A stretch of DNA of 64,000 nt from Chitinibacter sp. FCG-7 (GCF_040047665.1 NZ_CP157355.1:868001-932000), one strand, 5' to 3'; positions 38,014 to 47,755 are shown, counted from the stretch's first letter. Notes: generated by a model from the sequence alone, not told the origin. Made by a program: numbers and translations.

Positions 38014-40197
38014 TCAGCGGCCAATATTGATGATTTCTTGAAACGCGCTTTGAGCAATCTGAATTACCTTACTGGCAGCCTGGTACGCTTGCTGATAGCG
38101 CAATAAATTGGCAGCTTCTTCATCCAGATTCACCGCAGAAACCGAATCACGGCTATTTTCGGCGTTCGTTAATAGCTTATCCTGTGCCTTGCTCAGGATC
38201 GTAGCTTCGTTGGTCTGCGTCCCGATCGTACTCACCATTCGTCCATACGATTCTTGATAGGTGGCAGAGCCATTTTCCAACAGACGTGTGGTTTGCAGCT
38301 TGCCAAGCGCCAGTGCATTACGATTGTCGGCGACGCCATTGATATTAGCGCCCACAGCAATCGCATCGCCAGCCACAGGGGTTCCGTCTAGTTTCATTGA
38401 CCAGCCATTCACCTGTAAAGTCATACCGGCAGTATAAGTTTGCGCAGGGGAAGTAACCCCTGTCACTGTGTCTGTGTAAGTAAAGCTGCTAGCACTGGTA
38501 AAATTAATGTTCACCGGATTTTTTAACGCCGGATTGATTGCACTATCGGTCGAGCTAATCGAAGGGGTATCGACTAGGTGTTGCACCACTTTAACCGTGC
38601 CCGTATTGCCATTGCCAAGGCTTGCCAGCATTGGTGCAGCAGCCGCAATATCTTTAGGATCGGTCATCCGTACCGCCAAGCTTGAAATCATGCCTTCCAA
38701 CGGCTTAATGACAAATCGATCATTCGCATTCATCGCTCCGGATGCAATCCGCAATGTGAGGCCATCCTGATTAATGCCTTGCGTCATTTGAGCCGCAGAA
38801 TAAATTTGTCGAGTCCCGTCACTCTGCTTGTACATGGTGTAATTAGTACCATCAAAGCTCAGTTCGTAGTTGCTGGAAGTGAGTTTACCAACATCCGAAA
38901 TATAACCCCCCAGCTGGGCATTGCCAGTGTTATTGGTATTGAAGTTAATTTCGCTAATTGCCGGCGGGAAAGCAAAGCCTGTCTGTGCTGGCAACACTGC
39001 GCCAGCTGGTGCAGCAGAAATAGTCAGCCCGGTCACAGGATCGGTAGTTCCCAATGCCAGGACAGCACTGGTGGCATTATCTGATAGCCGCTTGATCACG
39101 TATCCGCCGCCGCTTGGCGTAATGGAAAAATCGCTACTTTCATTCGTGCCACTAGGTGAACTCACCCGGATATTGTTACCACCCACATTCAAATCAACAT
39201 TATTACTGCGCTTAATATCGAACAGATTTTTACCCAGATTACCATTCAAGTCTTGTCCGGCTTTATGCTGCTGATTAAAAGTTTCAACAAAGCCCAAGGC
39301 CGCACGTTCCAGGCTGTTTTGCGCCAAATCAAGCGACTGGCGGCGATAATCTAGCAGTGCACCAAGCTGCCCACCCGAGAGCTGATTTTCAGGCAAAAAG
39401 ATAGTTTGATCATTTTGCTGATACCCCACCGTAATTCGCTTCGGATCAGCCGGGTTAGGTTCGGCAGTTAATTTATTGACTACCCCACCAACCACCAAGC
39501 CCTGACCATTACCGATAAATACATTGATACTGCCGTCATCCAGCGTGAGCGTATTGGCTTTCACCAGTTTATTGAGGTCTTTGACTAATAAATCCCGCTG
39601 GTCGAGTAAATCATTCGGCGGCTGACCCGATGATTGTGCAATGACAATGCGATTATTCAGTTCGGCAATTTGTTCGGAATAACTATTAATATTGCCAATT
39701 GTGTCGCTAATTTCACCATTAAGTGCATTACGCTGCTCATCCAGGCGCTGTGAAAACACTTGAAAGCGATTGACCAGTGTTTGCGCGCTAGCGAGCATGG
39801 CTTGCCGCGATGGTGGGCTGGCCGGGTTAGTCGCCACATTTTGGACATTGCTGAAAAAATCTTGCAATGCAGGCGATACACCTGCGTTCGGATCGGCGAC
39901 GATGTTATTGATTTCGGCTAGGTGCGTCAGTCGCGTGCCCTGATAGCTGGACTGATTCTGCGCTACTTCAACCGCCTTGGTTAAAAAGCGGTCGTACATG
40001 CGGGTGATCGAATCGACCTGTACGCCAAGGCCATTAAAACCACTGCCGGAAAGCAGCGGATAGGGTGCACTTTGCGCCAGACGCTGGCGTGAAAAACCGT
40101 CGGTATTGACGTTGGCAATATTATGCCCGGTGGTCGTCAAGCCCAGATTGGCGGCGTTAAGCCCTGATACTCCGATACCAAAAACTGATGATGCCAT
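38014..40197 (-). CDS. flgK: Flagellar hook-associated protein 1
   Basis: First hook-filament junction protein. N-terminal rod-like motif SGLNAANLGLTTTGHNIANVNTDGFSRQRL and C-terminal SAVNLDEEAANLLRYQQAYQAASKVIQIAQ are typical. 727 residues compared with 547 in E. coli; the surplus lies in the central, surface-exposed part, which is rich in T, S, N and G. Between flgJ (29-base gap) and flgL. Confidence 0.96.
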   Translation of the reverse strand: MASSVFGIGVSGLNAANLGLTTTGHNIANVNTDGFSRQRLAQSAPYPLLSGSGFNGLGVQVDSITRMYDRFLTKAVEVAQNQSSYQGTRLTHLAEINNIVADPNAGVSPALQDFFSNVQNVATNPASPPSRQAMLASAQTLVNRFQVFSQRLDEQRNALNGEISDTIGNINSYSEQIAELNNRIVIAQSSGQPPNDLLDQRDLLVKDLNKLVKANTLTLDDGSINVFIGNGQGLVVGGVVNKLTAEPNPADPKRITVGYQQNDQTIFLPENQLSGGQLGALLDYRRQSLDLAQNSLERAALGFVETFNQQHKAGQDLNGNLGKNLFDIKRSNNVDLNVGGNNIRVSSPSGTNESSDFSITPSGGGYVIKRLSDNATSAVLALGTTDPVTGLTISAAPAGAVLPAQTGFAFPPAISEINFNTNNTGNAQLGGYISDVGKLTSSNYELSFDGTNYTMYKQSDGTRQIYSAAQMTQGINQDGLTLRIASGAMNANDRFVIKPLEGMISSLAVRMTDPKDIAAAAPMLASLGNGNTGTVKVVQHLVDTPSISSTDSAINPALKNPVNINFTSASSFTYTDTVTGVTSPAQTYTAGMTLQVNGWSMKLDGTPVAGDAIAVGANINGVADNRNALALGKLQTTRLLENGSATYQESYGRMVSTIGTQTNEATILSKAQDKLLTNAENSRDSVSAVNLDEEAANLLRYQQAYQAASKVIQIAQSAFQEIINIGR

Positions 40198-40226
40198 GAT
40201 CTAAACCTCTCGATATTCTATCGGCA

Positions 40227-41159
40227 CTACGCGCCAAGTCTTGAGCCAAACGCGGCCAGTTGGTCAGCCAGGCGGTCGGCTACCCGGGTCAGTTTCTGCG
40301 CGTAAAGCGGATCGGTCGCATAGCCGCCAGCCACCAGCGCTTTGGCAAAGCCAACGGCATCACTGCCTTGCGCCACTGCTGCACCGTAACGGCGCTTGAT
40401 CAGGCTGGCGTAGTCGGCCATGGCCTCGGTGTATGAGTCATACGCGCGAAATTTTTCAACCCGTTTTTGCGCCCGCCCCTCAACGTACTCGGTCGTGAGC
40501 ACGTCGACTGTTTTACCCTGCCAGCCGCTGCCCGCTTTAATGCCGAACAGATTATGCGATTCGCTGCCATCAGCGCCCTTGATGCCTTTCTTGCCCCAGC
40601 CGGTTTCCAGTGCGGCATGCGCCAGCAACAGATGCGGCGACAAACCCAGCGTTGCCGCAGTCGACTTAGCCGCCTCACCCAACTTACCGACAAAATCAGA
40701 AACCGTGCCAGATTTGGATTGGGGATTGGCGGCAACCGCCCCCATCTGGACGGCAGGTTTTGCCGCCACGGCGGCAGCATTCAAGGCCAGCGGACGGCGA
40801 AGAGCGGAACGGACATCATTACGCAAGGGTTGCTGCAATAAAGCCGGGTTTTCCTGGATATTGAGCTGACGCACGATCATATTGGCAAAGCCAATGCCGC
40901 CGCTTTGCGCCCAGTTTTGCGCCAGTTGCTGATCGCGCATGCCTTTAAACATCTGGCTGGCTGCGCTTTGATCCAGCTCGTCAGGCGGCGCAGCTTTACG
41001 CATCGCACCGAGCATCTGCTGTAGCAACAAGGCTTCAAACTGCTGCGCAACGCCCTGTGTTGCCGCACCTTTATTGCTCAGACTGCTCGCACGCAGGCGA
41101 TCCAGACTGCGCGGATCGGCTGAAATACTTTGCGAATCGAAAATGGCACGGGGCAACAT
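40227..41159 (-). CDS. flgJ: Flagellar rod assembly protein with muramidase domain
   Basis: N-terminal rod-capping domain (FEALLLQQMLGAMRKAAPPDE, QMFKGMRDQQLAQNWAQSGGIG, about 40-105) and C-terminal glucosaminidase-type hydrolase domain (about 150-305: LLAHAALETGWGKKGI, SHNLFGIKAGSGW, FRAYDSYTEAMADYASLI) that opens peptidoglycan for the rod. The catalytic glutamate of AALETGWG is present. 310 residues. AGGAG lies 7 bases before the ATG. It begins a second transcription unit after a terminator and a sigma-54-like site. Confidence 0.96.
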   Translation of the reverse strand: MLPRAIFDSQSISADPRSLDRLRASSLSNKGAATQGVAQQFEALLLQQMLGAMRKAAPPDELDQSAASQMFKGMRDQQLAQNWAQSGGIGFANMIVRQLNIQENPALLQQPLRNDVRSALRRPLALNAAAVAAKPAVQMGAVAANPQSKSGTVSDFVGKLGEAAKSTAATLGLSPHLLLAHAALETGWGKKGIKGADGSESHNLFGIKAGSGWQGKTVDVLTTEYVEGRAQKRVEKFRAYDSYTEAMADYASLIKRRYGAAVAQGSDAVGFAKALVAGGYATDPLYAQKLTRVADRLADQLAAFGSRLGA

Positions 41160-41190
41160 GGCACAACTCCTGAAGAACTCAGCCTTCTAC

Positions 41191-41207
41191 AAGCAAGGAG
41201 CATGCCC
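41191..41207 (-). promoter_or_regulatory. Sigma-54-type promoter for flgJKL
   Basis: On the minus strand GGGCATGCTCCTTGCTT carries GG and GC exactly 10 bases apart, as in the -24/-12 consensus (TGGCACG-N4-TTGCA/T). The expected start point lies about 20 bases before the flgJ ATG. Its first base differs from consensus. Confidence 0.65.
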
Positions 41208-41208
41208 A

Positions 41209-41239
41209 AAATAAAAGGCGCTCTGCCATAGAGCGCCTT
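41209..41239 (-). terminator. Terminator between flgI and flgJ
   Basis: AAGGCGCTCT/AGAGCGCCTT, a 10-bp stem with a GCCAT-type loop, followed on the minus strand by TTTATTTTG. It should end flgBCDEFGHI transcripts just before the flgJ promoter. Confidence 0.75.
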
Positions 41240-41322
41240 CAAAATAAACATCAGCAAGTATATCGCCACAAGCAAGCCTCAACAAAGGCTACAACAATAT
41301 ACCCATAAGAGTTGACTGCCAG

Positions 41323-42414
41323 TTAAATCACTTCCAATTCCGCATTCAAAGCACCGGCAATTTTCATCGCCTGCAAAATCGCCAGCAAGTCCTGCGGCGT
41401 TGCGCCCACGGCATTGAGCGCCCGCACCACCTGATTCAGGCTGGTCGCCTTGGGTAAACGCACCACCGGGCCTTTACCAACGTCAATGTCAATTTCTGCA
41501 TTTTGCACTTTCGCGGTTTGACCATTGGCCAAAGGCTTGGGCTGCTCGACCTTGTTGTCGGCCAGAATGGTCACCGTGAGATTGCCGTGCGCAATCGCGC
41601 AAGGGTCAATCGTCACCGCCTGATTCATCACCACCGAGCCGGTACGCGCATTGATAATCACCTTGGGCGAGGCTTCACCGGGCGTGACGTTGACGCTTTC
41701 CAGCCGAGCCAGAAAAGCCACGCGCTGATTCGGGTCCAGCGGTGCGCGCACCTGAATCACCCGCCCATCGAGCGCCGCAGCAACCGGGCCAATCTGGCTA
41801 TTGATCGCATTCACCACACGGCTGGCAGTAGAAAAATCGGTTTTCAGCAATTCAAGCTGAACAAATTCACCATTGCCCAGCAAGGTGGGAACCGCGCGCT
41901 CCACCGTGGCACCAGCGGGAATCCGGCCTGTCGCCAATTGATTGATTTGTGTACTGGAGCCGCCTGCCGATGCGCCAGCACCAGCGACCACCAGATTGCC
42001 TTGCGCCATCGCGTAAATTTGCCCGTCAGCGCCTTTCAGCGGCGCCATCAGCAACGTGCCTCCACGCAAGCTTTTGGCATTACCAATCGACGACACGACA
42101 ATATCCAGCGGCTGGCCGGGGCGGGCAAACGGTGGCAGCGTGGCAGTTACCGTGACAGCGGCCACGTTTTTTAACTGCAAATTGCCTCCAGCAGGCACCT
42201 GCACGCCCATATTGGTGAGCATATTGACGACCGATTGCACGGTAAACGGCGTTTGCGTGGTCTGATCACCGCTGCCGTCCAGACCGACAACCAGCCCATA
42301 ACCGACCAGCTGATTGTTGCGCACACCGGCAAAGCTGGCCAGATCTTTTAACTTATCAGCATACACTGGCAAGGTATAGACACAGAGGGCAATTGCTAAA
42401 ATCAGTTTACGCAT
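41323..42414 (-). CDS. flgI: Flagellar P-ring protein
   Basis: Periplasmic ring around the rod in the peptidoglycan layer. Signal peptide MRKLILAIALCVYTLPVYA, then DLASFAGVRNNQLVGYGLVVGLDGSGDQT and the C-terminal LLAILQAMKIAGALNAELEVI. The frame opens with GTG at 42423 immediately after the flgH stop, but ATG 42414 sits better behind AGGTGGGG and gives the normal signal peptide (363 residues). Confidence 0.96.
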   Translation of the reverse strand: MRKLILAIALCVYTLPVYADKLKDLASFAGVRNNQLVGYGLVVGLDGSGDQTTQTPFTVQSVVNMLTNMGVQVPAGGNLQLKNVAAVTVTATLPPFARPGQPLDIVVSSIGNAKSLRGGTLLMAPLKGADGQIYAMAQGNLVVAGAGASAGGSSTQINQLATGRIPAGATVERAVPTLLGNGEFVQLELLKTDFSTASRVVNAINSQIGPVAAALDGRVIQVRAPLDPNQRVAFLARLESVNVTPGEASPKVIINARTGSVVMNQAVTIDPCAIAHGNLTVTILADNKVEQPKPLANGQTAKVQNAEIDIDVGKGPVVRLPKATSLNQVVRALNAVGATPQDLLAILQAMKIAGALNAELEVI

Positions 42415-42423
42415 ATACCCCAC

Positions 42424-43092
42424 CTAGAATGGCCATACGGAAAGGAAAAATCGCTGCATCCAGCCCATGGTATTGGCGTCACCAATCGCTCCCTGCCCCA
42501 CTTGTTCGATGCGCGCATCGGCCACTCGCGTCGACGAAATGGTATTGCCAGCCTTGATGTCATTCGGATTGATCACACCGGTGAAGCGAACGACATTATT
42601 GTAGCCATTGACCACCACCTGCTTCTCGCCACCAATGGCCAGATTGCCGTTGGCAAATACATCGGTCACCGTCACGGCAATGCTGCCTCTAAAGGTATTG
42701 GTACTATTGGTTTCGCCTTTTCCGGCAAAGGTATTGGTGCTGCTCAGATCGGCCTGCGCATCAAACAGGCGGCTCAGAATAGACGGCATGTACGGCAGAT
42801 CTGCCGAGCCTTCCAGCGAGAGCGAGCCATTACGGTTGGTGCTGCTATTGGCCTTGTTGGCGGCGGTCAGATTCTCTTCAATCGTCACCACCACAATGTC
42901 GCCAATCCGGCGGGCTACTGGTTCTTCAAACAGCATCTTTGCAGTGCCGGCTTGAAAAATTGCCCCATTATTGCTGCCTGTCGTGACTGCCGCTTGCGAG
43001 CGTGCCGAAGTAGGTTGCGTCACGATCGATTGTGGCGCAACGCAAGCAGTCAAACTCAGCAGTAACAGGGAAATACCGGCAATTTTTTTCAT
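42424..43092 (-). CDS. flgH: Flagellar L-ring lipoprotein
   Basis: Outer-membrane ring protein. Lipoprotein signal with lipobox LTAC and acylated C17; conserved GDIVVVTIEENLTAANKANS and GEKQVVVNGYNNVVRFTGVINPNDI. 222 residues. 51 bases after flgG and directly followed by flgI. Confidence 0.97.
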   Translation of the reverse strand: MKKIAGISLLLLSLTACVAPQSIVTQPTSARSQAAVTTGSNNGAIFQAGTAKMLFEEPVARRIGDIVVVTIEENLTAANKANSSTNRNGSLSLEGSADLPYMPSILSRLFDAQADLSSTNTFAGKGETNSTNTFRGSIAVTVTDVFANGNLAIGGEKQVVVNGYNNVVRFTGVINPNDIKAGNTISSTRVADARIEQVGQGAIGDANTMGWMQRFFLSVWPF

Positions 43093-43142
43093 TTTCGCTT
43101 TACTTATGACTCACAAATACATCTGATACATCTACTTCACAA

Positions 43143-43928
43143 TTACATCTGCGTCAGCTTGGCCAACATCTGGTCGGTAGTCGTCACGGCTTTGGAGTTG
43201 AGCTCAAACGCCCGCTGAGCCTGAATCATATTGATCAGCTCTTCGGTGGCATTCACGTTCGATGTTTCGGTGTAACCCTGATTAATCGCACCCAGACCAT
43301 TGGTTCCCGGCGTACCGACCGTTGGCGCGCCGCTGGCTGCGGTCTCCAGATACAAATTACCGCCAATCGACTCCAGACCTGGCGGATTAATAAAGGTGGC
43401 TGTCTGGATATTGCCCACCTGAACCGGTGCAGCTGCGTCATTATTGATGATCGCCGATACCGTACCATCGGCAGCAATCGTAATACTGGTAGTCCCCTGC
43501 GGTACCTGAATGGCAGGCGACAACTCGTAACCGCTACTGGTCACGATGGTGCCCTGGCTATTGACCTGAAATGCACCGTCCCGCGTGTATGCGGTTGTGC
43601 CATTGGGCCGGGCGATCTGGAAAAAACCATCGCCATTAATTGCCAAATCCAGCGGGCCATCGGTTTTTTGCAAATTACCCACCGAATGATTGCGCACCGT
43701 GGCGACCACTTGCGTGCCAGTGCCAACGTACAAACCACTAGGCAGGGAAGTCTGCTGGCTTGTTGCACCACCGGCCTGGCGCAGATTCTGATACATCAGA
43801 TCTTCAAAAACTGCGCGTTCGCGTTTATAGCCATTGGTATTCACATTCGACAGATTATGTGATACCACATCAATATTAAACTGCATGGCATCCATGCCGG
43901 TTTTAGCAGTCCAGAGCGAGCGCATCAT
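43143..43928 (-). CDS. flgG: Flagellar distal rod protein
   Basis: Distal rod subunit. [43 protein letters not shown] N-terminus and [26 protein letters not shown]-terminus are standard; 261 residues, as in E. coli (260). Gap of 29 bases to flgF. Confidence 0.97.
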   Translation of the reverse strand: MMRSLWTAKTGMDAMQFNIDVVSHNLSNVNTNGYKRERAVFEDLMYQNLRQAGGATSQQTSLPSGLYVGTGTQVVATVRNHSVGNLQKTDGPLDLAINGDGFFQIARPNGTTAYTRDGAFQVNSQGTIVTSSGYELSPAIQVPQGTTSITIAADGTVSAIINNDAAAPVQVGNIQTATFINPPGLESIGGNLYLETAASGAPTVGTPGTNGLGAINQGYTETSNVNATEELINMIQAQRAFELNSKAVTTTDQMLAKLTQM

Positions 43929-43957
43929 GATGCGAAATCCTTATTTATTATTGCGGC

Positions 43958-44698
43958 TTAGCCGTTTAACGACAGCAAAGAGCTGGCCGAGCGCGAATTC
44001 TGTTCGGCAGTACTCAAAAGCTTAAGTTGTGTTTCAAAATGCCGCTGGGTAGAAATCATATTCACCAGCTGATCAACCGAATTCACATTGCTGCTTTCTA
44101 TTCCGCCACTACTGAGTGTCACGGCTGCATCAGCTTGCGCATTTTCACCGCTACGCAGGCGAAACAGGCCATCGAGGCCTTTTTCCAGCTCGCGATCGGG
44201 CGGATTAACCAGCTTTAAACGCCCTACTTCAACGACCTGCGTTGGATTACTTAAATCCACAGCAGTCACCGTACCATCTGCCGCAATCGTTGCGCGGGTG
44301 TTTTCGGGAATGGTCAACGGGCCATTTTCACCCTGCACAATCTCGCCCGAATTGGTTTTGAGCAGTCCGGCAGAGTCAATCGCTAAGCTGCCGTTGCGGG
44401 TATAGGCTTCACCAGTCGATGTTTGCACCGTTAGCCAGCCACTACCCCGGATCGCTACATCCAGATCGCGCCCGGTTTGCTGAAAAATACCAGCCGACAA
44501 ATCGGCGGCACTGATTTGCTGAACGACAAACGCCCGGGTTGGCGTGCCTGGCCCGCCCAGTGCAGCCACAGCACGCGCGGAAGCGAGCTCGGCCCGAAAG
44601 CCGGGTGTGCTGACATTCGCCAAATTATTGGCAATGGTGGCCTGCCGCGTTTCACTGTTTTTTGCGCCTGACATGGCGACATAAATCAAACGATCCAT
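43958..44698 (-). CDS. flgF: Flagellar proximal rod protein FlgF
   Basis: Proximal rod subunit, 246 residues. N-terminal YVAMSGAKNSETRQATIANNLANVSTPGFRAE and C-terminal NVNSVDQLVNMISTQRHFETQLKLL motifs fit the family. 33 bases after flgE. Confidence 0.97.
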   Translation of the reverse strand: MDRLIYVAMSGAKNSETRQATIANNLANVSTPGFRAELASARAVAALGGPGTPTRAFVVQQISAADLSAGIFQQTGRDLDVAIRGSGWLTVQTSTGEAYTRNGSLAIDSAGLLKTNSGEIVQGENGPLTIPENTRATIAADGTVTAVDLSNPTQVVEVGRLKLVNPPDRELEKGLDGLFRLRSGENAQADAAVTLSSGGIESSNVNSVDQLVNMISTQRHFETQLKLLSTAEQNSRSASSLLSLNG

Positions 44699-44731
44699 AA
44701 ACCGATGACAGCCTGTATGGTTAGCGATTCA

Positions 44732-46093
44732 TTAACGCAGATTCACAATCGTCTGCAGGATCGTATCCTGTGCTTTTACGGTCTGGGCATTGGCCTGATA
44801 GTTGCGCTGCGCAGTAATCAGATTCACCAGCTCGGAGGTCAGGTCAATATTGGAGTCTTCTACCGCCGCCGCTTGCAAAAAACCGGTATTACCTTGGCCT
44901 GGGCCATTGGTCAGTGGCTGGCCAGAACCGAAAGATTCGGCCCAGCGGTTATCACCCAGTGGCTGCAAACCTTGCGGATTGGTAAAGGTGGACAACACCA
45001 CTTTGGCCACATTACGGCTTTGGCCGTTGGAATAGCGCCCTTGCACCACGCCTTCCTTGCTCACAGAAATACCGGTGAGCACACCGTCGGTATAACCATC
45101 CTGCGTCAATGTATTCACATTGTACGGGCTGCCAAACTGAGTCGATTTATTAAAAAACAGCTGAAAATTAAGCCCATTCGAGCCGTTATCAATCCCGGTT
45201 GGGCCGCTAACGATCTCGAACCAGTCATCCGTTGCCGCTGCAGTCGCACCCGGAGTCGCAATATTCGACGAGTAATCGACAAATTTGCCGTTCGCGTCAA
45301 AGCTCATTTCGCCCTTTAGGCGAGTGCCTGCAGTTGGTGCCAGCGTGCCGTTGGAATTAACATCCTTGCCATCAAGCGAATAGTAAACATCCCAACTACC
45401 TACCGCACCACCACCTGCAGGATCCTGCTTGCGGAAATACAGCGTTTGCGTATGCGCCACACCAAGCGAATCAAATACAGTAGCCGAGGTTGAATAGTTA
45501 TACGTCGTTGGATCAGTAGAAGAGAATGCAGGTCCTGGGGCAGTTGCATTGGTCGGATCGTTAATCACTTTATCCGATGCATTCAGATTTGCACCCAGAT
45601 TCAAACCTGCGCCAGTGACACCCGAGCCACCCGTTGAACGGGCACCGATATTAGCAAACTGCAGTTGAATCGGTTCCGGTGTTGAGCCTTCCAGAAAAAT
45701 ACCTGTACCCTGATCAACGCCCCAGCCAGTGAGGAACTGACCGTTATTAACAATGTATCCGTCCTTGTCGAGCTGGAACTGGCCATTTCGCGCATAGCTG
45801 ATACTGCCACTACGATCCTGCATCCGGAAAAAACCGTTGCCGGTAATCGCAATATCCAGCGGATTATTGGTCGAGGTGGTATTACCCTGCGAGAACTGCT
45901 GGGCGATCGTCGTGACTTTGGCACCGATACCGGCAATATTCGATGCAGTGCCGAAGGTACTGGCATAAATATCAGCAAACTCGGCACGCGAACCTTTAAA
46001 GCCGACCGTATTGACGTTGGCAACGTTATTACCGATCACATCCAGATTTTTTGCGGCGGCATTCAAGCCGCTCAAGCCTTGTTGGAAACCCAT
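44732..46093 (-). CDS. flgE: Flagellar hook protein
   Basis: Builds the hook. Standard N-terminus (GFQQGLSGLNAAAKNLDVIG, NNVANVNTVGFKGSRAEFAD) and C-terminus (NIDLTSELVNLITAQRNYQANAQTVKAQDTILQTI). 453 residues, about 50 more than E. coli, with the difference in the variable exposed domains. 15 bases after flgD, which builds the hook cap. Confidence 0.97.
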   Translation of the reverse strand: MGFQQGLSGLNAAAKNLDVIGNNVANVNTVGFKGSRAEFADIYASTFGTASNIAGIGAKVTTIAQQFSQGNTTSTNNPLDIAITGNGFFRMQDRSGSISYARNGQFQLDKDGYIVNNGQFLTGWGVDQGTGIFLEGSTPEPIQLQFANIGARSTGGSGVTGAGLNLGANLNASDKVINDPTNATAPGPAFSSTDPTTYNYSTSATVFDSLGVAHTQTLYFRKQDPAGGGAVGSWDVYYSLDGKDVNSNGTLAPTAGTRLKGEMSFDANGKFVDYSSNIATPGATAAATDDWFEIVSGPTGIDNGSNGLNFQLFFNKSTQFGSPYNVNTLTQDGYTDGVLTGISVSKEGVVQGRYSNGQSRNVAKVVLSTFTNPQGLQPLGDNRWAESFGSGQPLTNGPGQGNTGFLQAAAVEDSNIDLTSELVNLITAQRNYQANAQTVKAQDTILQTIVNLR

Positions 46094-46108
46094 GATAAAC
46101 CCCTTACC

Positions 46109-46789
46109 TTAACCGTTTGCCTGCTGGATCTGGATGAGGCTGCCAAAATTGGTTTTGCCACCGTTGGCCAGATGCACCTCAACACCGTCACTGCCAAATG
46201 CGACTGATTTGGTCACCTGCCAGGTTGCAGTCTCTAAAGCAATTTCCTTGCCATCTTTTTGCGCCTTGGCGGTCACTTTATATTCACCAGCTGGCAAGAC
46301 GGTGCCATCGGCCTTTTTGCCATCCCAGGCCACCTGAATCAAACCAGCTTTGGTGGTCGTCACCGGTACTTTGGCGACTTCAACATTCTTGTCGTTGTAA
46401 ATGCTGGCCATCGCATTGCTGGTACCTTCGGGAATATTGAAGCGCAAATCAACCGACTTGCTGCCATCAAAGCGGAAACCATTGCCGGGGGACAGGACTT
46501 CTTTGCCGATCAGGTTTGCCGCTTGCATGACCTGAGTACCTGCGTACATGCCCGCCATCCCCGCCATGGTCTGATTGAGCTTTTCAATGCCACTAACGGT
46601 ATTGATCTGCGCAATCTGGCTGGTGGTTTGCGCGTTATCCATTGGATTCATCGGGTCTTGCGATTGCAATTGCTTGACCAGCAATTTCATAAACCGGTCT
46701 TGCTGTTGCTCGGTATCGGTTTTGGTGGCAGTTTTTCGCGTATTGAGCGAGCTGTAGTCAAACGAACCGGAAACTGGAGATGTCGCCAT
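46109..46789 (-). CDS. flgD: Flagellar hook cap protein
   Basis: Scaffold for hook assembly. N-terminal DRFMKLLVKQLQSQDPMNPMDNAQTTSQIAQINTVSGIEKLN motif and C-terminal FlgD tudor/Fn3-like domain (VAWDGKKADGTVLPAGEYKVTAKA). 226 residues. 16 bases after flgC. Confidence 0.97.
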   Translation of the reverse strand: MATSPVSGSFDYSSLNTRKTATKTDTEQQQDRFMKLLVKQLQSQDPMNPMDNAQTTSQIAQINTVSGIEKLNQTMAGMAGMYAGTQVMQAANLIGKEVLSPGNGFRFDGSKSVDLRFNIPEGTSNAMASIYNDKNVEVAKVPVTTTKAGLIQVAWDGKKADGTVLPAGEYKVTAKAQKDGKEIALETATWQVTKSVAFGSDGVEVHLANGGKTNFGSLIQIQQANG

Positions 46790-46805
46790 GATCTGTTACT
46801 CCTGA

Positions 46806-47219
46806 TTAAACCTGACCCAGTGATAGCGTGCGCAGCAGCAAGGTCTTGGCGGTATTCATTACATCGATATTGGTCTGGTAAGAGCGCGACGCTGAAATCA
46901 TATTGGTCATTTCTTCCACCACATTCACATTGGGCATGGCCACATAGCCATTGGCATCGGCAAACGGGCTTTTGGGGTCAAACACCAGTTTGGGCGGCGC
47001 CTGATCTTCGATCACCCCAGCCACCTGAACGCCCACGGATTGCTTGTTGCTCACGGTCATCGGCTGGGCCTGAAAGACCACCTGCTTGGCGCGGTATGGC
47101 TGGCCGTTGGAGCTGGTCACCGATTCGGCATTGGCCAGATTGCTCGCCACGACATTCAGGCGCGCCGATTGCGCCCGCATGCCGGACGCTGCCACATCAA
47201 AAACTCGAAACATCGACAT
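46806..47219 (-). CDS. flgC: Flagellar proximal rod protein FlgC
   Basis: 137-residue rod protein with [27 protein letters not shown] and the C-terminal [29 protein letters not shown]. Length and motifs are family-standard. 32 bases after flgB. Confidence 0.97.
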   Translation of the reverse strand: MSMFRVFDVAASGMRAQSARLNVVASNLANAESVTSSNGQPYRAKQVVFQAQPMTVSNKQSVGVQVAGVIEDQAPPKLVFDPKSPFADANGYVAMPNVNVVEEMTNMISASRSYQTNIDVMNTAKTLLLRTLSLGQV

Positions 47220-47251
47220 TTAGCGTATTACCTCTGTTGCCTGTATCGGTC

Positions 47252-47656
47252 TTACTGACCAGTTAGCGCGGTTTTCATCGATTCGATCCGGCGCTGCACG
47301 AAAGTCACTGCGGCCTGATAGCGGATGGCGTTATCGGTAAATTCTTTCATCTCGGTATCCATATCAACGGTATTACCATCAATCGACGGCTGACGCTCGT
47401 TGCGGTATTTCAGCTCGGGCGAAAAAATATCAACCTGGGTGGAGGGCTGCAGGTGGCGCGGATTGCTCATGGCCAGCGTAGCGGTTTGCTGCTCGGCACG
47501 CGCGGTGTCAAAAGCCGCTTTGAAATCGAAATCACGCGCCTTGTAGTTGGGCGTATCGGCATTGGCAATATTGGATGCCAGTACTTCCTGGCGATAGGAG
47601 CGCATTTTCAACGCGGTTTCCTGATTGCGAAAGTAATTGTCGATTTTGCCCAGCAT
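47252..47656 (-). CDS. flgB: Flagellar proximal rod protein FlgB
   Basis: First gene of the flg operon. ALKMRSYRQEVLASNIANADTPNYKARDFDF and the C-terminal VDMDTEMKEFTDNAIRYQAAVTFVQ are typical. Two ATGs are possible; I chose 47656 (MLGKIDNYF, 134 residues) because GGAG stands 6 bases before it. flgA, flgM and flgN, often next to flgB, are not here; speD lies upstream. Confidence 0.96.
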   Translation of the reverse strand: MLGKIDNYFRNQETALKMRSYRQEVLASNIANADTPNYKARDFDFKAAFDTARAEQQTATLAMSNPRHLQPSTQVDIFSPELKYRNERQPSIDGNTVDMDTEMKEFTDNAIRYQAAVTFVQRRIESMKTALTGQ

Positions 47657-47685
47657 GCTGCACTCCATAAGAATGCACTCATGTA

Positions 47686-47701
47686 AGCACGATTCATGCC
47701 A
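47686..47701 (-). promoter_or_regulatory. Sigma-54-type promoter for the flgB operon
   Basis: TGGCATGAATCGTGCT on the minus strand has GG and GC 10 bases apart and matches TGGCA..TGC.. of the -24/-12 consensus. The predicted start point is about 20 bases before the flgB ATG, leaving room for its ribosome-binding site. Confidence 0.65.
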
Positions 47702-47755
47702 GACAAAATAGAGCTGAAAATGGCGTATTAGCTGGCTCTAACAACGTCAGCGCAT

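Noticed and set aside
44705..45319. 204-residue plus-strand frame antisense to flgE
   Set aside because: Shadow of flgE; FlgE has intact N- and C-terminal motifs.
46259..47266. 335-residue open frame on the plus strand
   Set aside because: It lies antisense to flgD, flgC and the end of flgB, which have strong family motifs. The translated product is rich in R, H and W with no domain pattern, as expected for a shadow frame.
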